This document shows, in pieces, positions 36,927 through 45,844 of a stretch of DNA of 48,758 nt. Each line of letters starts with the position of its first letter. Position 1 is the stretch's first letter. The translations under genes were made by a program, and so were the position numbers. The notes beneath the pieces are model-generated. The model had not been told where the DNA came from, did not search any database, and saw nothing but the letters and a program-made list of their open reading frames with translations. The stretch comes from BJGO01 sp039810885 (GTDB lineage Bacteria; Bacteroidota; Bacteroidia; Chitinophagales; UBA10324): assembly GCA_039810885.1 (NCBI GenBank), contig JBDHXV010000017.1, positions 1 to 48,758 of the forward strand. Direction: 5' to 3'.

Positions 36927-38807
36927 TTATAGCGGATTCTGCTTCTCTTGCAGTTCTAACCAGCGTAAGCCCTTTTCATCCAACTCTTCACTAATTTTTC
37001 CCAACCATTCGCTCATTTGTATCAGTTCTTCATGATTTGAAGTCGTGGTCATTTTTTCTTCCAGCATCTTTTTTTCTTTCTCTAACTGCGGTATGACTTT
37101 GTCCAACTGTTCCAATTCATATTTCTCCTTAAAGCTGAGCTTCGTTGTTGACTTTTCTTTTGGTGCCCGTGGAATTAATTCTTTTTCAACTTGCTTTTCC
37201 GTTTTTAGTTCAATATCGAGTTGCGCCCGGTATTCACTATAGTTGCCCGGAAAGTCACGCACAACACCATCACCTTCGACTACAAAAAGATGGTCAACCA
37301 ATTTATCCATAAAATAACGATCGTGCGATACGATAATTAAACAGCCTGCAAAAAATTGCAGGTAATCCTCCAAAGTTTGCAAGGTCAATAAATCCAAATC
37401 GTTAGTTGGTTCATCGAGTATTAAAAAATTCGGATTCTTAATCAATACGGTAAGCAACATCAACCTGCGCTTTTCACCACCACTCAGTGAAGAGACATAG
37501 GTGTATTGCATTTGAGGTGTAAACATGAAGAGTTCAAGAAACTGCTCTGCACGTATTTTGGTTTTGTCATTCAACATTACCATATCTGCAATTTCCTTTA
37601 CCACTTCTATCACTCGCTTGTCTTCGTTTAGTTTTAACCCCTCCTGGGTATAATAGCCAAATACGATCGTTTCCCCGACATTAATTTTTCCGCTATCCAC
37701 TTGTTCTTTGCCGGTAATCAGATTTAAAAATGTGGACTTGCCTGCACCGTTGCTTCCAATAATACCGATGCGCTCGCCCTTTTTAAAGGTATAATCAAAT
37801 CCGCTCAATATTTTTTTAGCACCATAAGACTTATAGACCTTCTTCAGCTCTAAGACCTTTCCGCCAATGCGTTGCATTTTCATGTCTAACTGGAGTTTTT
37901 GCTCATCTGTCTTTATCGAAGCTTTATCTTTCAAATCGTAATATGCGTCAATCCGAGCCTTTGATTTTGTTGTCCGTGCTTTAGGTTGCTTTCGCATCCA
38001 CTCCAGTTCCTTGCGCAGCAGGTTGCGCGCTTTATCCGTTTCGCGTGAGAGATTAAATTCACGCTCTGCTTTCTTCTCTAAAAAATATTCGTAGTTTCCT
38101 CTATAATGATAAATCTGCCGATTATCCAGTTCTACAATTTCATCACAAACACGATCTAAAAAATAACGGTCGTGTGTAATCAATAGCACCGTTTTTTGTT
38201 GCGCAGATAAGTAACCTTCAAGCCATTCCACCATTTCCACATCAAGATGGTTGGTTGGTTCATCCATTAATAAAACATCGGGCGATTCGATTAGTAACTG
38301 AGCTAAAGCAATACGCCGGCGCTGTCCGCCACTGAGACTATTAATTTTATGATGAATATGATGCAAGCCGAGTTTACCTAATATCGTTTTCACACGAGCA
38401 TCTATATCCCATGCTTTTAACTCTTCTACGCGCTCCATAGCTTCCTGCAAAGTCTGTTGATGCATGTCGCTCGATTCATCTTCTGTAACACTCAATAACC
38501 GCTCATATTCTTTAACAGCCTGCATCGCCGGTGTGTTCATTTTAAAAACATGGTCAATGATGCTATCAAGTTCATTAAATTGCGGCTCCTGTTTTAAATA
38601 ACCAAGAGTGGATGATTTATTAAAAGAAATCTTACCACTATCGGCAGTATCCTCTCCCGCAAGAATGCTGAGTAAAGTACTTTTACCTGCACCATTCTTG
38701 GCCACTAATGCTACTTTGCTGCCAAGAGAAATCCCTAAGGAAATATTTTCAAACAACACCCGTTCGCCAAAAGACTTTGTAAGGTTCTCGATAGATAAAA
38801 TATTCAC
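36927..38807 (-). CDS. ABC-F family ATPase, Uup-like
   Basis: A soluble protein of 626 residues with two ABC ATPase domains and no membrane part, so it acts on ribosomes rather than in transport. Domain 1 has Walker A VAKNGAGKST, the signature LSGGQRRRIALAQ and LLMDEPTNHLD. Domain 2 has IGSNGAGKSTFLN, LSGGEKRRLMLL and LILDEPTNDLD. The linker (ELEWMRKQPKARTTKSKAR) and the C-terminal coiled coil (FKEKYELEQLDKVIPQLEKEKKML) match the Uup subgroup. It probably binds the ribosomal E site; the specific role is not known. It is divergent from the M1 peptidase. Confidence 0.92.
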   Translation of the reverse strand: MNILSIENLTKSFGERVLFENISLGISLGSKVALVAKNGAGKSTLLSILAGEDTADSGKISFNKSSTLGYLKQEPQFNELDSIIDHVFKMNTPAMQAVKEYERLLSVTEDESSDMHQQTLQEAMERVEELKAWDIDARVKTILGKLGLHHIHHKINSLSGGQRRRIALAQLLIESPDVLLMDEPTNHLDVEMVEWLEGYLSAQQKTVLLITHDRYFLDRVCDEIVELDNRQIYHYRGNYEYFLEKKAEREFNLSRETDKARNLLRKELEWMRKQPKARTTKSKARIDAYYDLKDKASIKTDEQKLQLDMKMQRIGGKVLELKKVYKSYGAKKILSGFDYTFKKGERIGIIGSNGAGKSTFLNLITGKEQVDSGKINVGETIVFGYYTQEGLKLNEDKRVIEVVKEIADMVMLNDKTKIRAEQFLELFMFTPQMQYTYVSSLSGGEKRRLMLLTVLIKNPNFLILDEPTNDLDLLTLQTLEDYLQFFAGCLIIVSHDRYFMDKLVDHLFVVEGDGVVRDFPGNYSEYRAQLDIELKTEKQVEKELIPRAPKEKSTTKLSFKEKYELEQLDKVIPQLEKEKKMLEEKMTTTSNHEELIQMSEWLGKISEELDEKGLRWLELQEKQNPL

Positions 38808-38936
38808 GCGTGCGAAAATAGGAATAATGCAACGCTGCGCATGTGCTTTTATATTTTGAGAAAGAAATCACTCAAATAGTACGGGAAAATATCATTACGC
38901 CTATTCCGTTAATTTTATCCGTCTTTTAAAAAAATT

Positions 38937-40781
38937 ATGAAAATAAATTCCATACTATTTTTATTCTTATTACTGATTAATGCGGCGACTAATGCGGCTA
39001 CAGTTATAGATCCACACTCCGCCGCACTACCGGACGAAGCCGTTGTTACCCATCTTCACTTAAAACTCGATGTGGATTTCAATGAAGAAAACCTGAAAGG
39101 GACTGCCACCTGGAGCATTAAAACTGCACTTTCGGCCTCCAAGATTATGTTTGATGCGGGTGGGCTTATCATTAACCATATCACCGATCAAAACGGAAAA
39201 AATTTATCTTATGAACTGATTAAGCGGAATGACTACCTCGGTGATGCACTCAAGGTAAGTATTACACCCGCTACTACAATAGTCAGTATCAACTACCAGA
39301 CAGGTAAGAATGCCTATGCCTTGCAGTGGCTCACTCCGGAGCAAACTTCGGGAAAAAAATATCCCTTCCTATATACTCAATCGGAAAGTATTGCAGCACG
39401 TAGCTGGCTTCCCTGTCAGGATAGCCCGGGTATCCGATTCACGTATGATGCTGTGGTACAAGTGCCCAAGGATTTAATGGCTGTGATGAGTGCCGTAAAT
39501 CCCGTTGCAAAAAATAATACAGGCCTGTATGCATTCATTATGAAACAAAGTATCCCCTCTTATCTAATGGCTCTTGCTGTTGGTGACATCCGCTTTCACG
39601 TTATCGGAAAGCGTACCGGTGTGTATGCAGAACCGGTTGTGCTGCCCAAAGCAGTTTACGAGTTTGCTGATATGGAGAAAATGCTCGAGACTGCCGAAAA
39701 ACTATATGGCCCCTATCGCTGGCAGCGCTATGACCTCATTGTTCTGCCCCCTAGTTTCCCTTTTGGTGGTATGGAAAATCCACGTATTACCTTTACCACT
39801 CCTACAATTCTTGCCGGTGATCGATCTTTGGTTTCTCTTGTGGCTCATGAGATGGCGCACAGTTGGAGTGGCAACTTGGTTACCAATGCCACATGGAACG
39901 ACTTTTGGCTTAACGAAGGGTTTACCGTATTTCTCGAACGCCGCATCGATGAAGAGTTATACGGTAAATCATTTACGGATATGGAAGCGTTTCTCGGTTT
40001 GCGCGATTTAAAAGAAACGATTAATGAAATGGGTGCAAACAACCCCGACACTAAGTTAAAACTCAATCTCGACAACCGTGATCCCGATGATGGAATGAAT
40101 GATATTGCGTATGAAAAAGGATATAACTTCTTAAAAGTGTTACAACAGCGTATAGGAAAGGAAGCATTCGATGCCTTTCTCAAACGTTATTTTAATGATA
40201 ATGCCTTTACCGGCATGACTACAGAAAACTTTATTCTCTACATGAATAAATATTTGATTGACCCTAACATCAAAGCCTATTCAGGGATGAATGTTAACGA
40301 CTGGGTGTATGAACCCGGCTTACCTTCCAATTGTATCCCTATAAAGGCAGAGCGCTTTTTGATTATTGATAGTTTAAGCAATCTATTAATCCATGGTGTA
40401 AAAGCATCTTCTCTTAATACAACAAACTGGAGTACACAGGAATGGATTCACTTTATTAATCGTCTCGACACCTCATCATTATCGAAGCGCTTGGGAGAGT
40501 TTGATGAGGCCTTTCACTTTACAACCTCCGGCAATAGTGAAATACAGGCCGCATGGTATCTTCTTGCTGTTAAGAATCAATACCAAACGGCGTATCCTCA
40601 GATGGAGAGCTTTTTAATACAAATAGGAAGAAGAAAATATTTAATGCCTCTCTATAAGGAGCTAATAAAGACTCCTGAGGGGCAAAAACTTGCCGTAAGC
40701 ATTTTCTCAAAAGCAAAGGCAAACTACCATCCTATTGCTCAAAAATCTGTAGAGGAGATATTAAAACCTTTTATGAACTAA
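38937..40781 (+). CDS. M1 family aminopeptidase (leukotriene A4 hydrolase-like)
   Basis: An exported zinc aminopeptidase of 614 residues with an N-terminal signal peptide (MKINSILFLFLLLINAATNA). The substrate-recognition motif GGMEN is at 277-281 and the zinc motif HEMAH at 304-308 with Glu327 (FWLNEGFT), giving HExxH-x18-E. The C-terminal half is helical and resembles the armadillo-like domain of LTA4 hydrolase. It should cleave N-terminal amino acids from peptides in the periplasm. The TAATTTTA sequence shortly before the start may be its -7 box. It fits the theme of exported peptidases in this window. Confidence 0.92.
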   Translation: MKINSILFLFLLLINAATNAATVIDPHSAALPDEAVVTHLHLKLDVDFNEENLKGTATWSIKTALSASKIMFDAGGLIINHITDQNGKNLSYELIKRNDYLGDALKVSITPATTIVSINYQTGKNAYALQWLTPEQTSGKKYPFLYTQSESIAARSWLPCQDSPGIRFTYDAVVQVPKDLMAVMSAVNPVAKNNTGLYAFIMKQSIPSYLMALAVGDIRFHVIGKRTGVYAEPVVLPKAVYEFADMEKMLETAEKLYGPYRWQRYDLIVLPPSFPFGGMENPRITFTTPTILAGDRSLVSLVAHEMAHSWSGNLVTNATWNDFWLNEGFTVFLERRIDEELYGKSFTDMEAFLGLRDLKETINEMGANNPDTKLKLNLDNRDPDDGMNDIAYEKGYNFLKVLQQRIGKEAFDAFLKRYFNDNAFTGMTTENFILYMNKYLIDPNIKAYSGMNVNDWVYEPGLPSNCIPIKAERFLIIDSLSNLLIHGVKASSLNTTNWSTQEWIHFINRLDTSSLSKRLGEFDEAFHFTTSGNSEIQAAWYLLAVKNQYQTAYPQMESFLIQIGRRKYLMPLYKELIKTPEGQKLAVSIFSKAKANYHPIAQKSVEEILKPFMN

Positions 40782-40870
40782 GCATTTCTACTTTTGTTCA
40801 TACCAAAGTGAAAGCAATTTTTCTATATATAGCCTTAATCTCTATAGGCACCTATACATAAGATAGTTTT

Positions 40871-41293
40871 ATGTTCGACACAAAAGCATCGGATACCATG
40901 AATCAGAATAATAAGCACGACGACGAATATTGGAAAGAGCATCTTACTCCCGAGCAATATTATGTAACGCGACAACACGGAACAGAGCGACCTTTTAACA
41001 ACGCTTATTGGAACAACACGGAAGATGGCATTTATCATTGCGTGTGTTGCGGTACACCTCTTTTTGTTTCCGATAATAAATTTGACTCAAGTTGTGGATG
41101 GCCTAGTTTTTACGATACATTGGATAACGGAAACATTAAACAACTTACCGATACTTCTTTCGGAATGATTCGTACAGAAGTGCGTTGCGCACATTGTGAT
41201 GCGCACCTTGGCCATCTTTTCGATGATGGTCCACGCCCTACCGGAATGCGTTACTGTATTAACTCAGCCTCTCTTGTTTTCGACAAAAAGTAA
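40871..41293 (+). CDS. msrB: Peptide-methionine (R)-S-oxide reductase
   Basis: MsrB repairs the R form of methionine sulfoxide in oxidised proteins. The 140-residue protein has the family blocks LTPEQYYVTRQHGTERPF and GWPSFYDTLDNGNI. The zinc site is formed by HCVCCGTPLF and CAHCDAHLGHLF. The catalytic cysteine is Cys129 in GMRYCINSASL. There is no signal peptide, so it acts in the cytoplasm. The ATG at 40901 is an alternative start that would remove ten poorly conserved residues. It lies 89 bases after the M1 peptidase and 81 before the methyltransferase, all on the same strand. Confidence 0.95.
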   Translation: MFDTKASDTMNQNNKHDDEYWKEHLTPEQYYVTRQHGTERPFNNAYWNNTEDGIYHCVCCGTPLFVSDNKFDSSCGWPSFYDTLDNGNIKQLTDTSFGMIRTEVRCAHCDAHLGHLFDDGPRPTGMRYCINSASLVFDKK

Positions 41294-41374
41294 ACATCGC
41301 ATACCTGTAATAAGCGATTTCTCAATACCATACGGTATATGCACATTCTTGTGCCTCCGCTTTACTTTTACCAA

Positions 41375-42544
41375 ATGTATAAAAACATAAAATTAGGCCG
41401 AGGCAAGGGCTATCGTATAGAACAAGGGCATCCCTGGATTTACAACAACGAAATCGAATGCATAGAGGAAGGAGTCGAAAATGGGGAGCTCGTTAATGTA
41501 TTCAACTTCAAAAATCAATTTATAGGTTGTGCTTATTTCAATGCGCATTCTCAAATCAGTGCACGAATTCTTACACGCCATCAACAAACTATTGACGAAG
41601 ATTTTTTTGAACAAAGGATTCGTCTTGCACGAACACAACGTGAAGCATTGGGCTATACCTCAAACTATCGTTTAGTTTTTGGTGAAGCCGACCAACTCCC
41701 CGGTTTGATTATAGATAAATTCGGAGATTACTTCGTGTTACAGATCCTTACCCTCGGCATGGAACCTTGGAAGCAATGTATAACCCGTATTTTGCAAAAA
41801 ATATTTTTTCCCAAAGGCATATATGAACGAAACGACGTGCCTGTGCGTACTTTGGAAGGATTGCACGAACAGAAGGGTTTTCTTTCGAAGCCTTTCGACA
41901 CGAGAATTGAAATCGTAGAAGATAATATTCGCTTTTGTCTCGACCTTGCTGAGGGACAAAAGACCGGTTTTTTCTTAGACCAAAAAGAAAATCGCCGTGT
42001 GTTACAAAATATTTGTCGCAATGCTGACGTGATAGACTGTTTTACCTATACGGGAAGTTTTGCACTGTATGCTGCACACTATGGGGCAACCTCAATTTGT
42101 GCTTACGATGTTAGTGAATGGGCGGTTAAGCAAGCAAATGAAAATGCTCTTCTTAATAAGTATAATCAATGCAGTTTTGAATGTGCCAATGCTTTCGATA
42201 TTTTGCCCGAAAAAATTAAAAATGGCGATCAGTATGATATAGTTATCCTTGACCCGCCTGCATTTACCAAGAGTCGCAAAAATATTCACAGTGCTATGCG
42301 AGGTTATAAAGAAATTAACCTGCGTGGTCTTAAGCTTACCCGATCGAACGGCTTCTTAATGACATACTCGTGCTCGCATTTTATAAGCGACGAACTCTTT
42401 TTTCACACACTACGTGAGGCGGCACACGATGCAGGACGATTGATTAAACGTGTTCAATATCTTCAACAAGCAAAAGATCACCCGGCACTCTTTGATGTAC
42501 CCGAAACACAATATCTCAAAGGTTATTTAGTAATAGTTGAATGA
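41375..42544 (+). CDS. RlmI-like class I rRNA methyltransferase with PUA domain
   Basis: The start is set at 41375 (MYKNIKLGRGKGYRIEQGHPWIY) because the 12 residues upstream are not RlmI-like. The N-terminal PUA domain (to about residue 75) includes VFNFKNQFIGCAYFN. The SAM-binding fold has DCFTYTGSFALYAAHYGA (motif I) and DIVILDPPAFTKSR (motif IV). The closing SCSHFISDELF matches the SPOUT-unrelated RlmI/RlmK family, which methylates 23S rRNA cytidine C5 (m5C1962 in E. coli). The length of 389 residues is normal. The exact target base is inferred from the family. Confidence 0.88.
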   Translation: MYKNIKLGRGKGYRIEQGHPWIYNNEIECIEEGVENGELVNVFNFKNQFIGCAYFNAHSQISARILTRHQQTIDEDFFEQRIRLARTQREALGYTSNYRLVFGEADQLPGLIIDKFGDYFVLQILTLGMEPWKQCITRILQKIFFPKGIYERNDVPVRTLEGLHEQKGFLSKPFDTRIEIVEDNIRFCLDLAEGQKTGFFLDQKENRRVLQNICRNADVIDCFTYTGSFALYAAHYGATSICAYDVSEWAVKQANENALLNKYNQCSFECANAFDILPEKIKNGDQYDIVILDPPAFTKSRKNIHSAMRGYKEINLRGLKLTRSNGFLMTYSCSHFISDELFFHTLREAAHDAGRLIKRVQYLQQAKDHPALFDVPETQYLKGYLVIVE

Positions 42545-42847
42545 TCTCTTCTGAATGAACTTGAAATAAATGTACTTCTTCTATTGTGCTTCAGGATTTC
42601 GGCAAATAAATGAAAATATAAGAATACCAAAGAGGTATCCATTGTTAATGATACAAGACTTGCCGCACATATAATCGGATAGATTGATTGCTCTTATACT
42701 GCGTTTGATGTTTTGTATATGCTGCATTGGCAAATCAAAGTGCAGATGCACAAGCAGAATGTGAACACGACAAAATGAGATTTAATTACACTCTACCTGA
42801 GGTAGAAAAAGAGCTTATCGCACATTCGTTTTCAGTAAAATAACTTT
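42545..42847. other. Gap between the RlmI-like gene and the S9 peptidase; possible gene fragment
   Basis: These 303 bases separate two convergent genes. No clear terminator was found. One frame is open at 42709-42843 and would read a plausible C-terminal segment (MRFNYTLPEVEKELIA) but has no upstream start codon. The rest shows nothing I recognise. Confidence 0.3.
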
Positions 42848-45502
42848 CTATTTTTTCGTAATCGTGATACGAGCGTTGCCCATAGACGGCATTACTTGTA
42901 TAATCTTGTAAGCATCTTTAGTATCACTATTAATCCACAGTGTTTGTTTCTCGGCCGGGTTGTCTAATGCACTAACCTCTACAATCCAATGTTTAACCTT
43001 ATTAATCAACTCACTTCCTGTAACACGAAGCAACATCTGTTTGGACTTTGCGGTACTGAGGTCAGGCACATCAACAACAAGCGAGTACCCCTCATTTAAG
43101 GGTAATCCAGCAATGATGTATTCCATGCCGGGTCCATCACTGATGTATGCTCCGCTTGTGGTGATATCTATAGTCTTACCCATTGCATTAAGTGTTACCT
43201 TTTTATCTCCGAAGGTCATCGTCATCGTCTGTCCTCCCTGTGTTGCCGTGCGTTTCAGCGGAGTCCAATCGGGTGTATATTCCATTGCGTCCGTTGATTG
43301 CCCCATGGCACCGCTCGTTTCATCAGTTATGATGAAGTTGTTTTTTTCCTTCGTAATGGTACGCTTCAAGGTCATAGGTAGCGTTTGTCCTTGAATCTCC
43401 AATACCATATCATAGTTGCTTGTACCGGGAACAATGCTGTTCTCTATCTTAGGCAATGTCAACTCGGATTTAACTTCTTTCTTTTGCTCCAGGGTTACGT
43501 TATTAATGTTTACACGCAACTCATTCAATCGTTTGGCAACATCTTCAGGCATGCTCTCCTGATAACGACCGCCTAAAATCCCTGCAAGAAACTTTTCAAT
43601 CTCTGCAAACATGGCCATGTTGTTTACAGGTTTTGCAAAACCGTGCCCCTCATCATCAGCTAATAAGTAGCTCACCTGTTTCCCTTTATTGCGTAAAGCG
43701 ATTACAATCTGATCTGCCTCTGCCTTTTTCACACGCGGATCGTTTGCCCCTTGAATAATCAATAGCGGGCGATTGATTTTATCGGCTGAGAAAAGCGGAC
43801 TAGCCTCCTGAATGCGCTTTTTCCCCTCTTCCGTATTAGGATCGCCAACCATGCTGTATAAAAATGCACGACCTGATTCCCAGTACGCAGGCACACTTTC
43901 CAGCAAGGTGAAAATATTGCTTGGTCCGACAATATCCACACCGCATGCATAAACATCAGGAGTAAAGGCAAGCCCGGCCAGAGTAGCATAGCCGCCATAG
44001 CTGCCGCCCATTATGGCTATTTTGTTTTTATCTACAATTCCCTGAGCAATTAAGTATTTTACTCCCCAGGTTATATCATCCTGCATCAACTTGCCCCATT
44101 GCATATTTCCGGCATTTAAAAACTTCTTACCGTAACCTCCGCTGGCACGGTAGTTCGGTTGCAACACAGCATAGCCACGGTTTGCCAAAAATTGGACAAA
44201 GGCATTATAGCCCCAGTTATCTCTTGGGCCTTTAGGACCTCCATGTACTAATATTACGGCAGGTAAATTCTTGAGCTGTTTTCCTACCGGTATGGTCAAA
44301 TAGCCGTGTATTTCTAAACCATCGCTACTCTTGTAACTCACCGGTTTCATTTCTGCCAGGTACTTCTCAACCTCTTTCAATTTAGGGCGAGGCACATATT
44401 GCAGGATAAGCTCTTTCGTATCGGCATTAAAATAATAAGCTTCCGCTGCATACTTATCTCCCCACACGGCAACTAGAAACTTTTTGTAATCATCGGTTGC
44501 ACTTTGAAAATCAACTTCGCGCCCCGGAAATTTCTTAATCAGGTAATTGTAATTTGCTTCCCAGGTTTTATCTTTCCAGTATATACGCTTCTTATCGTCT
44601 GTATAGCTTGTAGATATAATCTTATGTGTATTTTGATCAAGCGATAGAGCACCAAAATCTACTTTGTTTAAGGGGTCGCCTTCCATCTTCGTTAATGCTT
44701 TGGTTTTTGGATCCATCAAGAATAGAGTGCTTAAGTCGAGATCTCCTTTGTTCGTTACCAAATAGCACTTACTATTGTCTTCATTCCATCCTGCTATGTA
44801 GGCGCTTTCATCTACATTGGTTTCATAAATTGGGGTTAACACATTACCTTCATCAATGCGTAACATCGTAGTATTGCCTTTTTCATCCGTGCGACTGAGT
44901 ACACGCAGCGTTTCATTCCAGTCAAAATCATAGCCTGTGATGCGATCTTTGTTTTCGTAGATTAGCTTCAGTGCTCCTGTGCTGATGTTGAGTTGATACA
45001 AATCGTGCCAAGCCTTATCCCGATCGTTTATACCGATCATCAACACATCAGGGTTTTTCTTGCTGACTTCATAAATCTGTGCAGTTACATCCTTCATCGG
45101 AGTAAGGTTACGTGATATTGCTACAGTTTCGGTTTTGTACGCATCCAACGGATCTACTGCAAAAACATTCATGTTCTCATCGCCGTCATTATCTTTTACA
45201 TACAGGATGTATTTACTATCGTGAGTCCAGAAATAGCCGTAGGTAGGTCGTTTGCTATTAGTGAGTACACGGGCTTTCTCAAACGGCTCATCAAATTTCT
45301 TTACCCAGATGTTCATAATGCCATCGTAGGCTTTCAAAAATGAAATCCATTTTCCATCAGGGCTTAGTTGTCCGCCGGATATTTCTGGGTTACCGAAAAA
45401 CAAATCGCGGTCAAGAAGTGGAGTTTCTTGAGCCAAGATTGCAGGAACATGTAATACCATAAGAAGTGTGGTGATAAAAGTTAGAGAAAGAAGTTTTTTC
45501 AT
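42848..45502 (-). CDS. S9 family prolyl-oligopeptidase-like peptidase with C-terminal extension
   Basis: An exported serine peptidase of 884 residues with signal peptide (MKKLLSLTFITTLLMVLHVPAILAQ). Residues about 30-380 form a beta-propeller (GGQLSPDGKWISFLK, TNSKRPTYGYFWTHDSKYILY). The alpha/beta hydrolase domain has the nucleophile Ser501 in MGGSYGGYATL, the Asp in QGANDPRVKKAE and the His in DEGHGFAKPV. This completes the usual S9 peptidase by about residue 650. A further roughly 200 residues (from about 680) form a separate beta-rich domain, which is unusual. It probably trims peptides in the periplasm or on the surface. A TACATTTG promoter box precedes it. Confidence 0.9.
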   Translation of the reverse strand: MKKLLSLTFITTLLMVLHVPAILAQETPLLDRDLFFGNPEISGGQLSPDGKWISFLKAYDGIMNIWVKKFDEPFEKARVLTNSKRPTYGYFWTHDSKYILYVKDNDGDENMNVFAVDPLDAYKTETVAISRNLTPMKDVTAQIYEVSKKNPDVLMIGINDRDKAWHDLYQLNISTGALKLIYENKDRITGYDFDWNETLRVLSRTDEKGNTTMLRIDEGNVLTPIYETNVDESAYIAGWNEDNSKCYLVTNKGDLDLSTLFLMDPKTKALTKMEGDPLNKVDFGALSLDQNTHKIISTSYTDDKKRIYWKDKTWEANYNYLIKKFPGREVDFQSATDDYKKFLVAVWGDKYAAEAYYFNADTKELILQYVPRPKLKEVEKYLAEMKPVSYKSSDGLEIHGYLTIPVGKQLKNLPAVILVHGGPKGPRDNWGYNAFVQFLANRGYAVLQPNYRASGGYGKKFLNAGNMQWGKLMQDDITWGVKYLIAQGIVDKNKIAIMGGSYGGYATLAGLAFTPDVYACGVDIVGPSNIFTLLESVPAYWESGRAFLYSMVGDPNTEEGKKRIQEASPLFSADKINRPLLIIQGANDPRVKKAEADQIVIALRNKGKQVSYLLADDEGHGFAKPVNNMAMFAEIEKFLAGILGGRYQESMPEDVAKRLNELRVNINNVTLEQKKEVKSELTLPKIENSIVPGTSNYDMVLEIQGQTLPMTLKRTITKEKNNFIITDETSGAMGQSTDAMEYTPDWTPLKRTATQGGQTMTMTFGDKKVTLNAMGKTIDITTSGAYISDGPGMEYIIAGLPLNEGYSLVVDVPDLSTAKSKQMLLRVTGSELINKVKHWIVEVSALDNPAEKQTLWINSDTKDAYKIIQVMPSMGNARITITKK

Positions 45503-45527
45503 ACCAGAGGTATTTTTTATAGGTGTG

Positions 45528-45535
45528 CAAATGTA
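45528..45535 (-). promoter_or_regulatory. -7 promoter box of the S9 peptidase gene
   Basis: On the minus strand the octamer is TACATTTG, an exact TAnnTTTG match 25 bases before the start codon. The -33 element is not clear. Confidence 0.5.
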
Positions 45536-45783
45536 TTAGTCTTTACTGCATTATTATACCTAACATGAGACTATTGCGTAAAATAAGTGATAAGTGAATT
45601 TATTGAGTTCGCAGCTCGATAATGATAGCGTAATTGTACTCAAAATCCTATTGCGAAATCCATAAGCAATCTAAAGGTCTATTAGGGCTATTTAGTAACT
45701 TTAAAAAGGCTTTTGTTGGAGCATCATTTATAACAGGAATGGAAATAGATTGCTCTTTTCGCTATAAATGAATGAATAATCCC
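45536..45783. other. Gap between the S9 peptidase and the rpsF operon
   Basis: About 250 bases upstream of two divergent promoters. One 45-codon plus-strand frame (TTG at 45634 to TGA at 45769-45771) is open, but it matches nothing I recognise. No hairpin or repeat stands out. Confidence 0.3.
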
Positions 45784-45813
45784 TTGTTAATGAGGTGAAT
45801 TTTTATATTTTTG
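45784..45813 (+). promoter_or_regulatory. Promoter of the rpsF-rpsR-rplI operon
   Basis: TTG (45784-45786), a 19-base spacer and TATTTTTG (45806-45813), an exact Bacteroidota promoter with the same spacing as the metK promoter. The rpsF ATG follows 31 bases later. Confidence 0.72.
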
Positions 45814-45844
45814 CGTTCCAAAATTTTTTTAACCATAATAATTT

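Noticed and set aside
42801..42815. Palindrome TCTACCT-G-AGGTAGA as an operator or terminator
   Set aside because: It sits between convergent gene ends, has no loop or T tract and may be part of a coding remnant; no support for a role.
42960..43394. Plus-strand frame of 144 codons opposite the S9 peptidase C-terminal domain
   Set aside because: Shadow frame; the minus-strand protein is continuous and has a signal peptide and catalytic motifs.
45634..45771. 45-codon plus-strand frame before the rpsF promoter
   Set aside because: Start would be TTG, the product matches nothing I know, and a frame of this length is expected by chance in AT-rich sequence.
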